From Odobenus rosmarus divergens (Eukaryota; Chordata; Mammalia; Carnivora; Odobenidae): DNA of 64,000 nucleotides. Under the pieces are notes generated by a model. It had not been told where the DNA came from. It saw only the letters and a list, made by a program, of their open reading frames with translations, and ran no database searches. Below, piece after piece: positions 1 to 11,441 of the stretch. The stretch lies in NCBI RefSeq assembly GCF_000321225.1, contig NW_004450465.1:3421416-3485415 (forward strand), in the 5' to 3' direction. Numbering within the stretch: the stretch's first letter is position 1; every line of letters begins with the position of its first letter. A program made the translations under genes and the position numbers.

Positions 1-924
1 TTTCTTTGGGGGAAAACAAGCTTTGAAGAGAATGCTCTTACAGATAGGTGGCAATTTCTGAGCTATGCAAAGAGAAATTGTGATGACTCTCAATGAAGAC
101 CTCAAGGAGATTTAATCACAGTTATGGTGGCTACCCTTATGAGTAATTGATTTTGGGAATCCCAAATTATGCCTTCCCTGGCCATTATTGACACATCAAT
201 CTTCACTGTCATTTTTTTCTTTTTTTCTGCTGAAAGCAACCAAACGAGGAGGTACCAGGTAAGCACCAAAGAGCTAAGCGAGGACTTTCAAATATTCATA
301 CTAGTCTTTTTAAGGAAGTTTAGAGAGGGGGACCATATTCTGAGAACACTGAAGTCTAACATTTTATCTTCAAATGTAATTATAGTTTGTTCTTGATGCC
401 ATACGTAGGTCCATACATGATAATTTATACATTCTATTTTAATACTATTTTCCTCTCATTTTCTTTTTCATTTATCCCTTTCACCCACAATCACCTCCTA
501 CCCCCTAAATCCAGGTTGATAACTTAGTGTGTGTCTTCTCATATTTTTTATCTGCTCATAGAATCAAATATAACATATACACATCAATGTAAATACACAG
601 TACACACACATATGTGAATACGTTATATATGTATATTACATACATGTAAAAGCAAACACATACATACGCCTTTAGTTTTTGTCTTTTATTTTGCAAAAAT
701 AGGATCATTTAATACATACTTCACTGAATCTGGCTTTACTCACTCAACATTCCTTGTGGAAATTTCTTTAAATCAAGTAGTTACCTTCCGAAGTCTTTCT
801 CTCTGTCCTTTTTTTTTTTAAATGACTGCACAAAGTTTCATGATATGGATATACCACAGTTAACTCAATAATTCCCTATAAGTGGGCTTTTTCCCCATGT
901 ATTTCCATGGCAATAAATGAACGA

Positions 925-953
925 ATATATATATATGTGTGTATATATATATT
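925..953. repeat. AT/GT simple repeat
   Basis: Alternating TA with a short TG block, inside a wider AT-rich stretch to about 1020 containing repeated ATAATGATA units. Confidence 0.7.
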
Positions 954-1189
954 TAATGATATAATGATCTCATATATATAATGATAAATGTATAGATACA
1001 TGTATATAATGATAAATAATGTTTTCTTCTGGGCTAGGATGTGATTGCTGGTTTGGAGTCTTCAAATATTTTTAATTTTAGTAAGTGTTGTAAGATTGCT
1101 TTCCAAAAAAGCATGTTTTAATTCACATTTTTACCTCATTAGTTCACATTTGAGTAAATACAAGGTTCTAAATACTTGCTATTCAGTGT

Positions 1190-1367
1190 GTGACCCATGA
1201 TGGACCAAAAGCCTTGGCATCATCACCTGGGAGTTTGTTAGAAATGTAGCATCTTAGTCCTATTCAAGATTTATTGAATCAGAATCCACATCTTAATAAT
1301 ATCCCCAGATGATTCATACATACTTTACTACCTGAAAATCACAGTTTCAAATCATTTGCAATCTGTG
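1190..1367 (+). repeat. MER5A-like hAT MITE
   Basis: Contains the MER5A signature GGCATCATCACCTGGGAGTT, TTAGAAATG and TTGAATCAGAATCCACAT followed by ATCCCCAGATGATTC. It appears nearly full length. Positions 1233-1367 recur at 7451-7585. Confidence 0.7.
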
Positions 1368-4300
1368 TTAAATTGGAAGGGGGTATATTTACAAATATCT
1401 TCTCTGGAAAGATAATTAAGAAATTAGTAATAGTAGTTAACTCTGGGGGTAGCCCTCTGGGACTGACAGATAGGACTGGGATGGAAACTTGCTTTTCACC
1501 CCATATTTGTGTAACCGTTGAACTTCTCTATTGCTTGTATTATCTATTTGGACAAATTTTAAGAGCAACTTCTTGCAAATATAGCAATTACTTTCCACCC
1601 TCAAATATCTAAGGAGATGGCAGCTCTGTGGGCTCCATGGGCACTCTGCACACACTACAGCTGACTTTGTTGTGCTAGTTAAACCAGAGTATTCTGGTTT
1701 AAGAAGTGTGGTGGGAAAGGAAAATTCTCCAAGCCACATCGCTTGCTTTTTGAGGATATGAGAATGTAATGATGTCACTGGGGGTTTATCTGCCAAGGGA
1801 GCATTTGACAGAGCAGGCAGAGTGAGTCACTGTCATAAAGGACCTTCAGGCTTTTCCTGCAAATTCCCACAGTTAGAACTGTGATCATCATCCCAGTGTT
1901 AAGTTTGCAATAATATCTGATTTCCCAATACCAGAACACTGCATTAAAAATGTTACAACTGATTCAACTTCCTGAGATACTAGAGTTTTCAGGTTTCTTG
2001 TGAATCAGAGAGCTGACAAGCAGGTGTGGAAAATAAAAGTTTCAGGGTCTATACTGGATCTGCTGACACCCAGAGGGGAGAGTTTGTAGATGGGTAGGCA
2101 GCTCCACTTCCCAAGTTTGGGCATGGAACATGCCCACCACCTGATGGTTCCTGGAAATCTTCCTGGGACAAGAATCCGTCTCTACCTCAGTGATCCATTG
2201 TATATACAACTGACTCTTAGAAAACATTTCACACAGGAAAAACTTAAAATATGTGGAAGTTCTACACAGGCTCTGAAGGTTAAAATACAGAAATCTTTTA
2301 AATCTGGTTTCTCCAGGTGTCACTACCTTATCGGTCTAAATGACTTTACATTACAAACAATAATTTAAACTTCTCTGGCCCCTGAACCTACCCACTCTCT
2401 CAGGATCAGCCTCCTGAAAAATGTTGCCCAAGTATTTGGGGGAGTCTTTGGGAAGATTGAGATGGTTCTTACATGAGCTTACAAACATATGAGGCTGCTC
2501 AGCAAAGAATCTGCCATTTCTTACTTTTCAACAGCTTTGCCTCTTTCCTCTGGGCATCACCACCCCTGCCAGGAATCTTCTTCCTCTGCAGAATATCTTT
2601 CCTCTAAGGGACATCTGTCTCCAGCTGCATCTGGGACACTGGAGTCCTAGGGTGTGTGTGGAGAGTGGGGGAGGGGATTGATGCTGCATGGCGTTCTGGG
2701 CAGGAGGAAAAAACTTTGTCTTCTTTTAGGGTCATTCTCTTTTAGAGGCTCCGTGTCAGGGTTTTAGTGAAACAGCTCTTTTAACATTTGCTGTCTCAAG
2801 TGTGGGAATGGAGATCTGTTGTATCCTGTGCAGGAAACAGCAACACGCATTGCCTCACAGGAAAGTTGAAGGGGAGGAGAGTGTTCTCCTTTCACAGGTC
2901 CCATGATGCTCCAGAACTGCTGCCCATGTGCAGCTCGGCTGTGAGGTTGTTCGGTGCTGGCGGGTGGGTGGGGGGACGGAGATGGGGAGCCGGAGGATGG
3001 GAGGAGAACAAGGGGAGTGCCTTCACCCAGAGCACCCTTAGAATCAGTAACAAGGTTTTCAAGAGATATATTTATTTTTGTAAGTATTATTTCCCCAAAG
3101 AATAAGGGAGATGTGATGGTAGCAATAAAAGGGACAGGGTGGGAATGGGAAATACATCTTCTTACCATGTTCTTCTGTCTCTGGGGATTTCTGTGAGAAG
3201 GGAGAACCTCATAAAGTGAGTCCATAGCCAGTTTGGAAATAGATCCACCAGCTGTGGTTTCCAGAACAATAGTTTGATCACAACTGATATGTGAGCTGCT
3301 AGTAATCACAACTTCAGTGGCCTTGCCTTAGTCATAGTCACAGGGGGAAGGATGACTACAGGAAGTTGTGCTGACGTTTCCATTTCAACTTAGCCTTGCA
3401 GGTAAAATTGAGAGTTAGGTAGAAGCTGAATTGCTAGACAACCACCTAATGCAAAGGAACATGTGTGCGATATGTTCATGTGCTTATTCTTAGACTTGTC
3501 CTAGGCTACCACTTCCAGGCTTCTTCAAGGCTTAGCCTCATCCCATGTATGTGTGCAATATCTCTCTTCTACCCATCCATGTCTAGCACAGGTGGGAGAT
3601 GCAAGCAATAAGACAACAGGTTGTAGAGGGGGTTGTGCCCTGGTCTTGGTTGAGCTGTGCACCCCTGGCCTCCTGGTCGGGTGCTCAAATGCTTGGAAGC
3701 TCAGGAGTTGCATGACAGCTGGAGAACCCTGGCCACAGATTGCTTTCCTTCTTTAGTTTTTTTTTTTTCATTCACATGGTTTGAGTGTCCAAGTATGCTG
3801 AGTGAAGCCACACCAAGTCTGCTGTAGATGATTGGGCAGTTTGTACACTGCAAAAATGCAACCAGTTGAGAGGAGAATGGGGGCTGAACTCTATTCCCCG
3901 ATCTGCTGTGCTCTGCCACGTACTGTGTGAGTCTGAAGGAAGGGATTTCTCCCAGAGGTGCCTCATGGGGAGTCACACAAGGGTGCTGTATGAGCTAGTT
4001 GTGGCTCTGTACCCATGGTTTAAACTGTGAAGCATCGGGTTTGGTGGCCTCTACTCTTGCTGCCACAACCACCCTGTGACTTGCTTGGAATGACCCACTT
4101 TGGGAAACCTGACAATGGAAAGAGGATAGGCAATGGGCCACATATAAGGCCCACAAATATAATCACTTGGTTTATGCAGAGCTGGCTCACCCAGTGTTTT
4201 CAAATACCCGAATGAGTTGTCCACATTTCCAATTGAAGGGATTTTGCATACAGATCCGAGTTTCAGGCTTCCTACAGTCCTGCTGGGTAACACTTAGTAG

Positions 4301-5149
4301 CAGCCAGTTAATGTATGACAGTCCTCACCGTGCACGCCCTGTGGCCTCACTGCCATTGATAATGAAGGTTAATTGTGTTTGTCACCGCATATGTGTTCTG
4401 TTTTTTTATAGCAGAATTAAAAGTGAAATCTACCCTGTGCCTTTTTAAAAGTGTGAAAATTAAAGATAGACTGAGAAGCCATGTTTTTAAGAAATCTGAC
4501 CCACTACCACATTTTTCAAATGTCTGTCAAGTCCATCTAACATTGTGTTTGCAGCCTGTGTTCTCATGTCAGATTGTCCCAGAATCACGCAGTCAAGGAA
4601 ACTGTAGAAGTTCAGTTAGAGCACGGGCTCCTTCATTTGTCCATTAAATTAAGCTATGACTGACAGAAGAACCTTGATTTATCATGATGCCTCTAGAGGG
4701 TTTAGCAGGGGAAGAGTGTTCTGGAGGCTCATCTGTCTCACTGTCCTCTGTCTAAAGTATTTGTCAAGAGAAAGGGTTTAGTCCCTTCCCACTGAGCAGA
4801 GGGGGGCTAGATAGTGAGTGGACCACATGCATTAGGTCAAGCGTCAAATAGAGAGATGTTGTGATCAGATTTATGAAAATCTGAATAAGGGGGAGGAAGG
4901 ACAGTGAAATTAGCAACACAGGCAAGGCAAGCCAGGATGCCACAAAAAGTCAGGTATGTAGGTCAATGGAGTCATCTTTCATAAGCCAAGATTGCTGATG
5001 GCAAAATTCTGTCAGTAGGGAGGCAATGCTCCAGGGGCAGAGGGTTCAAGAGACCAATCCTTAGCTGAGGGGAGCTCCTGGGGACTTAAACACATGGCTC
5101 TACCTTATGATGCCTCTACCTGACCCACCGTTGGAGGATTAAGGGTAAA

Positions 5150-5372
5150 GACTTTGGAGGCAGATCCCTTCCCTCCCTGGTAGGAATCCTGGCCCCTTAG
5201 CAGCCATGTGGGTTAGGTGAGCTCCTTAACCTTTCACACCTCAGCAATGAGAATAGCAACATACCTACATTACGAGTTGTCGCTAGATGAGAATTAAATG
5301 AGTTAATTCTTAGAAAGTGCTTAGAATAGTGGCTGGCACAGGTCAAATACCCAAGAAGTATTTATTACTACC
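5150..5372 (+). repeat. MIR SINE fragment
   Basis: Diverged MIR: GCAGCCATGTGGGTTAGGTG, CTCCTTAACCTTTC, GAATTAAATGAGTTAATTC, AAAGTGCTTAGAATAGTGGC and a closing AGTATTTATTA in consensus order. Confidence 0.65.
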
Positions 5373-6548
5373 TGCTTGCTACCTTAGGAAAATGCCATGT
5401 TTAGAAATATGGTTATCAGCTTGGAGGAAATTGCTCTCTGCAAGAAATAACAGCAGCATAGTTTTACAATTGGCACCTTAGCATCATACAAGAACTTTCC
5501 AAACAATCCTACTGGCAGGATGGGTAAACCTTGTGAAGGGCAGCTAAATTCAGGAAGAAAATTGTAACTGTCTATAGTCTCCTGTAGCATGAGAAAGCTA
5601 AGTGATGTCTCCCAATGCACTCTTCCTATAGACACTCTTGCAAGGAGCCTGGTGGCAAAGGCCCTCCTTGATTTACAGGGACTATAACATGAGATGGGCT
5701 AAAACAGTGAAACTAGTGGGAGAGGAGCAAGCCCTCAGCCTTCGAGTGCATAGTGAGGTCTGCCGCGTGCGAGAAGGATGTTGTGGTTTCAGCCTGGTTT
5801 GTGGGGGCACAGCAAGGTGAGGCTGTTTCAGACAGTGCTCAGTGTCGCTGTCTCCTTGTGGTTAATGTGAAGTGAGCAAAGACACAACAGCATTTGCTTG
5901 GAGCTCAAGTGCTCAAGGCGCTGCTTCGAGCCCAGGGTGGCCCTTTGGGGGCTTTAAACTGCAACCACGAGACTCTAGTGACATGTCTTTCCAGATTTGT
6001 TTTGACACAGGCTTAAAAACAAAATTTCACTCTGTTCTTATGCTACGAATCTGAGAGTGAATGTGCTCATCGATTTGTTTACCCCTAGATCAACAGAATC
6101 TTTGGTGACGCCTCTAGTAACAGAGGATGCCCTCCTAAGTCTGTGTCAGGGAAGATGAGAACTATTGCAGGCTGAAGGAGCTACTCCAACAGGCAACATA
6201 AATTCATTATTAAGTCAAATATGACAGTAAAATAGAAGAGACAGGCTAAGTTGCAAAGATGTTGGGGCATGGTTAGGGCCCTTTGTTTAGATAAGATGGG
6301 TAAGGTGTGGTGGAGGGGCTTAGACGGCACCCAGACTGTGGGGTCTGCTGGGCCGACCTGTTCAGGGTTATGTTAGTCTACAGATCCTCAAAGGAGCTGA
6401 TTACAATAAAATTCTTGGTTCTCCTTAGCTTCCATGAGTCAGTCAGCCTCCAGGGGTTGTACCCTGATGTCACTCAGCCTGTCTTCTCCAGAACTGCAGG
6501 GAGCCATTTGGGGAGGAGGAAAGTGACCTTCTTACCACCTCCATACAC

Positions 6549-6589
<41 letters not shown>
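6549..6589 (+). repeat. (TC)n(AC)n microsatellite
   Basis: About 11 TC units running directly into 9-10 AC units. Confidence 0.9.
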
Positions 6590-7450
6590 AATAATCCTCA
6601 AAAGATGAAATCAATTCTCTCAACAGATCTAGTGTAAGGGGTGAAAAAGATTACAGGAACATCTTTACTCTAAAAGATGTTCTCACCTTTTAGAATTTCT
6701 GGTAAAAGGAGACATCCCTCTTCATTCATTACTTCATTCCATATTTATTATTTAGTAAGTATCAGAGGCTATGTTGAATGAAGCTGTATGAAGGTGAGTG
6801 TGAGAAAAAGATGATGAGATTTATTATTATTATAATATTATTTATAAAAGATTATAAATAATATTCTAAGAGATGTGTAATTTGATAGCAAGGGGTCAGA
6901 TGGAACTTTTGTTAAGCAAAAGTGTGACATGCTTAAGCAGAGTTTCAGGAAGATTATTTTGGAAGTAGTGCAGAGTCTGGATTAGGGTAGAAAAAGGGAA
7001 GATGTAGAAGATACAGAAAGTAGGGGAACAACTGAGAGCTATTCAAGAGCCTAGAAGAAAGATTTTGAGGGATCTTGAAACAGGTTGGGGACTGTGGGAA
7101 CTGAAAGGGGAGGACAGCTGTAAGTGATATTTACATGGAGTAATAGGACTCTGGTGTGGAGGCGGAGAGACAACCAGGAGGCAAGGACTAGGGCCAGGTT
7201 CTGAGTGTCAGAGACCAGGAGAACAGCAGGTGTTGCCATTAATGGAGAATCAGAAGTAAGAAGGAGGAGCTCTTCTCAAAGAACCTCAGAGATGGATGGG
7301 GCATCCTGCCAAACGCCCCATCCAAAGTTTGTATCTCATCTGCTTCCATTGTAATCCTCCCTTAGGGAGTCTTTGGCCGACTTGGACAGGGTAACAGCTA
7401 AGTGGCTGCAGTATGGTATTGGACTCTATGGGTAGAGCTTCTAGTGCAAG

Positions 7451-7585
7451 GTTTGTTAGAAATGTAGCATCTTAGTCCTACTCAAGATTTATTGAATCAG
7501 AATCCACATCTTAATAATATCCCCAGATAATTCATACATACTTTACTACCTGAAAATCACAGTTTCAAATCATTTGCAATCTGTG
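7451..7585 (+). repeat. Second, truncated copy of the MER5A segment 1233-1367
   Basis: 135 bp aligned without gaps to 1233-1367 with two substitutions by my reading. It starts abruptly at GTTTGTTAG with none of the upstream MER5A sequence, which looks like a copied piece rather than an independent element. Confidence 0.85.
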
Positions 7586-8329
7586 CAATCTGGGGGTGCT
7601 CAAACAGTGGGATAAGCATAGTCAAAGTGCTCTAAAGAAAGGTGTGATCCATACATAATGAAGACCAAGCAGAAAAGGCCCTTTGAGGAGAGAGATGGAA
7701 ATTGAGGTAGCAGAGCTGAGAAATTGATTCAATAGAGACAGAAATGCAGTAGGAGTAAGACAAGGGGTAAAGTTCTGCACTCTTGTCATGGCACCCAACT
7801 CTTTTGCCACATGGTACTCTGTCTCTGTCAGAGTTCTTCTAGCAACAGGGAGCTAGCAGCTGCTGAAATCTGTCATGCTGCAACATTCACCACGAGTGTT
7901 GGTTTATCCCTGGGGACCGCAGAGAGTACTTCTCTGTCCCTTAAGTTGGAAGCCTCTCTACTCAAGCCTAAGGCTGAGGGGTTTGAATTTCCTCACTTCT
8001 GAATAAAAAAAATCAGTTCCTCTGCATATATAGACTCTGCATATATTAAAGCGTGTTACCATGAACTGCACACAGAATTGCAGCTGAGGTCTGACCACTG
8101 CAGATCAGAGGAAAATCAGCATCTCCCTCACAGCCACTAATGCTCTGAGGGCATTGGATTCTTTAGAGGCCACATCACACAGCTAATTAGTCAAATTGCT
8201 TTGAACAAAACCCTTTGTTTTTATTTTTAAACACAGCTAAGCCATACTTCCTCCGTCCTGTGCTTGTGCGATTGGTTATTTGTACATAAGTTGAGCAAAC
8301 CAGGCAAGAGGGTAGCTTTTGGTGTTAAT

Positions 8330-8530
8330 ATCGAGTCCCTAGTCTGTCTATTATTTACCAGCTGTGTGACCTGGGGCAAGTCAATAATCTCTCTGAATGT
8401 CCTTTTCATTCTATGTAAGTGGCAATCCTAAGAGTACCTACCTCACAGAGTTGTGAGACAATGCTTGTAAAGCTCTCGGCGGAGTGCCTGCCTCAGAGTA
8501 AACCCTCAAAACTAGCAGCTATTATTAACT
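8330..8530 (+). repeat. MIR SINE
   Basis: CCAGCTGTGTGACCTGGGGC, AAGTCAATAATCTCTCTGAA, GTACCTACCTCACAGAGTTG and CTATTATTAAC match the MIR core in order. Confidence 0.8.
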
Positions 8531-9829
8531 ATAGTCACCTATTATTAGTCCCCTAACCTTGTTATTGGGTCCTCTTTCTCTTATTAAACATAATTTAATT
8601 CAAATCTCTTCCAACACTGTGTCAACCATAATTGTAGTTCGCCTGGATCCTATATCCCTTTTTGAATGTCTTTGTGGTTGTTTTGTATCCCAGAGATCAG
8701 TAAGATAGACTGGGGTAGTAGTTTCTGTAGCTAACAGTCCATTGAGGAAGGGAGATAATGAATAATTTGTGTGATGAATCTTTTGTGTCCCTCCACTGGG
8801 TCTGAACTCACTTGTCCTTGCACTCAGTCCAAATTTGTTGACTTTGTTCCCAAGGATATTATGAACAATCCTGTAAAGGCCACAATGATATCCAGAAGAG
8901 AGCCACCAAGATAAGAGACTTCCATCTCACAAAGGCAGCAGCTGGAGGACATAGTAATATTTAGTGCAAAACAGCATCAGAATGATTTGAAGATGGTTGG
9001 GCATTTCCTAGAATTACAAGACTTGAAAGGCCCTCAGGTAGATGAGTTCTAGCACATTCTTCCTTTGTCTGGGAGAATCCCATGCAGCCTCTAGTTTCAG
9101 TGTGAAGTTCCACACCTTGCCTGCCCCAGGACTTGTGTGGGAGAGCTCCTTTTATAGCTCTGGGTAATGCCCAGTCACAACATCTGCTTAGTCTTGTTGA
9201 TGATTAAGAGATTGTGACATGGTAGCAAATACCCACCAGGGAGACCTTTCATGTGGTCCTTGCTCTCCTACTGCTTAGATGAGTCAATGGGCCTCAGGAG
9301 GGAGATTCTGCAATGTCCTTATTTAACAATGTTGTACAAGAACATTATGAGAGCAAGGGATACTGTTAGCTCTGCTTTTAATTTTTTTCTATTGCAAAGT
9401 AATGTTGCCTTGTCTTGTTCAGTCCTTGATGAAATGTGGATTAGTTTATTGCCTGTGTCCTCATCATGATATTTTATTTATTTGAACTCGATTTTCAGAT
9501 ATTCCCCTCCTCCATTCTCTAGAATAACTAGAATTATCTGGTAATAACTAGAATTGCATGCAAACCAGCTAAGTTGAATTTTGAAATCTCTGGCAGAGTT
9601 TCTTCTCCATCTCTGTGCTTCTGGGTCACCATCCTCCATCATTTTGAAGACAAGGGTTCTGGTAATGGAACCCACAAGATGCAAATTAAGGAAATGTGTC
9701 ACTCTCCAGAAAGAGAATATAACTCTAACAATAGAAATTGTCTTTGGATTGCTTCTTGTTTTAGTGATCAGTCTAAGTGTGATATTTCCACATATTTTGC
9801 ACATATGTATCAATAAAATGTAAAGCTGG

Positions 9830-10400
9830 CAATGATTTTAGTCTTAGGTTCTGGAGCAGAGTAGTAAAGAAAATACAAGAGAATCTCTGACTTCATGGAA
9901 CTTACAGCCTAGTGAAGTGACAGGCAAACAAAAGAGTAAACATGTAGTTTGTCAGATGTTGATAAGTATAATGGAAAAAAAAATTATGTTGTGTTGGGCT
10001 GTGGGTTATTTCTGTTTTGTTATGTGTTGAGGGAAGGCCTTCCTGACAAAGTGTCATATAAACAGGCACCTAAAGGAAGTGAGGGGACAAGTCATGCAGA
10101 TATTTGGGAGAAAATCATTCTAGGCAGAGAAGAAAGTACCTGCAAAGGACCTGAGACAGAAGTGTGCAGGTATGTTCTAGGTTCAGCAAGGTGGATTTGT
10201 AATGTAAGTAGAGTGGGCAAGAGGCAAAACAGCAGGAGATGAGATCAGAAAGGTAGCAAGGGGTAAGTTTAAGGCAAGAACTTGGCCTGGATGCTGCATG
10301 AGATGGGATGCCGATAGAGGGTTGGAGCAGAGGGGTGACATGACCTCACTTGTATTATGAAAGGTTCCCCCTGTTGGCTTGGACAGGTTGAGTTTGCGAT
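9830..10400 (+). repeat. Old interspersed repeat, family unassigned (LINE-type suspected)
   Basis: CTTCATGGAACTTACAGCCT, GGGAAGGCCTTCCTGAC, AAAGGACCTGAGACAGAAG and GGGGTGACATGACCT belong to a common ancient mammalian repeat motif set. I cannot name the family with certainty. Confidence 0.4.
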
Positions 10401-11089
10401 GACTATGAGCCATCAATATGGTAATCAAATGGATAGTATGAGTGAAGTTTGGATTCCAGGGAATGATGGGAATAGAAATTTCAGTGTTAGCCTCTATAAT
10501 ACCCACAAAGTAATGGAAATGATGAGTCATCCAGGGATTGACTGTAGATGGAGGAAGCTGAGTTCTGAGGCCCTCCAACATTTGGAGGTTGAGTAAAAGA
10601 GAGGAGGATCCAGCCGCCAGGGAGCCTCAGAAGGAGCAGCCAGGGAGGGGATGGAGACCAAGCAGAGATTTCACAGAAGGCTCACCACTGAGAATACATT
10701 TATCACTCACTTAAAAAGAAAAAATTTTCTTGACATAAGTATCACTGAATTTGAGTCACTAATTTATACAAGTAAAAAGATATAATTGTGCATATATATC
10801 CATGTATTTGGGAAACATTGTATTATATTAGGAAAGGGTTAGGAATAGATGATAGGAGGTGGCTGTACCAGCAGCTGATGATGCATCCTTCTCTTTGGCT
10901 AGTGGGATGGACCTTGGAATTCTACTGCATGTGGAGCAAGAACGACAAAATGTACATATCAGTACTCCCCTGATGTGGAGCTTTGGGGGATTTTCACCAT
11001 GTTTGCCTAATGCTTCCTTACTTCTCAGAGGGACTTTTATGTGTGTGTGTGACTTTTATATGTAAGTCACACAATGACTTACGTGTGTG

Positions 11090-11095
11090 TTTATT
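11090..11095 (-). promoter_or_regulatory. Candidate SPEF2 poly(A) signal 2 (AATAAA)
   Basis: Second canonical hexamer about 260 nt after the stop. It is followed within 30 nt by CATTGTGTGACTT, a plausible GU-rich element, and by an 8-bp inverted repeat (11062-11082). It is the better-formed of the two sites. Confidence 0.5.
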
Positions 11096-11351
11096 TTTGA
11101 ACATATTGTCTGATGCCATCTATTTTCAGAATCACTTCAAAATGCATTCCTTCTTACTTTGGATTTTTGCTCTGTAATTGAGGTTTATTATAGCATATTC
11201 TCTGAGTTAAGGAAGGCCCCCTTTTCATTGCTCCTCATAACCTGGTAGGGGTCATTTCTATACTTACAATGACAACATATATGACCAACACCTTGTTTAC
11301 GTTGATGTTTGCAAGATTCACTGTCAAATTATAAAAGTCACACTCTTGTCT
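11096..11351 (-). other. SPEF2: Probable SPEF2 3'UTR
   Basis: Non-coding sequence following the stop codon as far as the second candidate poly(A) signal. No open frame or repeat is seen in it. The true end cannot be told from sequence alone. Confidence 0.6.
11184..11189 (-). promoter_or_regulatory. Candidate SPEF2 poly(A) signal 1 (AATAAA)
   Basis: Canonical hexamer on the minus strand, about 165 nt after the stop. It gives a very short 3'UTR. The downstream sequence is not clearly GU-rich. Confidence 0.5.
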
Positions 11352-11441
11352 TCATTTCTTTTCCTCTGTAAGTCTTGAAGGAGATCTCTCTCCATCACTT
11401 CCTTGTACATGCTCACTCCTTTGGAGAATTATTTTAATATC
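11352..11441 (-). CDS. SPEF2: SPEF2 terminal exon L, local residues 584-612 and stop
   Basis: 90 nt: 29 codons and TGA at 11354-11352. Codes [20 protein letters not shown] and ends SRLTEEKK, the charged SPEF2 C-terminus. Acceptor CTTCCTTTAG. It lies 5.7 kb from the previous exon and was found by searching for the expected tail; the phase agrees. Confidence 0.96.
   Translation of the reverse strand, partial: DIKIILQRSEHVQGSDGERSPSRLTEEKK

Larger units (their letters stand above)
1..11089. other. Intergenic region downstream of SPEF2
   Basis: AT-rich sequence with no supportable gene. It holds a (TA)/(TG) simple repeat near 925-953, a MER5A element (about 1190-1367) and its 135-bp copy (7451-7585), MIR fragments near 5150-5370 and 8330-8530, a (TC)(AC) microsatellite at 6549-6589 and an old repeat at about 9830-10400. 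Long open frames such as 2764-3309 (minus, 181 codons) match nothing I know. The rest is unassigned. Confidence 0.6.

Noticed and set aside
2764..3309. 181-codon minus open frame, longest in the intergenic part
   Set aside because: No recognisable domain, biased composition (proline/serine run from a GC-rich patch), overlapped by plus-strand open frames; likely chance.
1..11000. IL7R exons expected downstream of SPEF2 by synteny
   Set aside because: Nothing matching was seen; in other mammals the gap is tens of kilobases, so it should lie outside the window.
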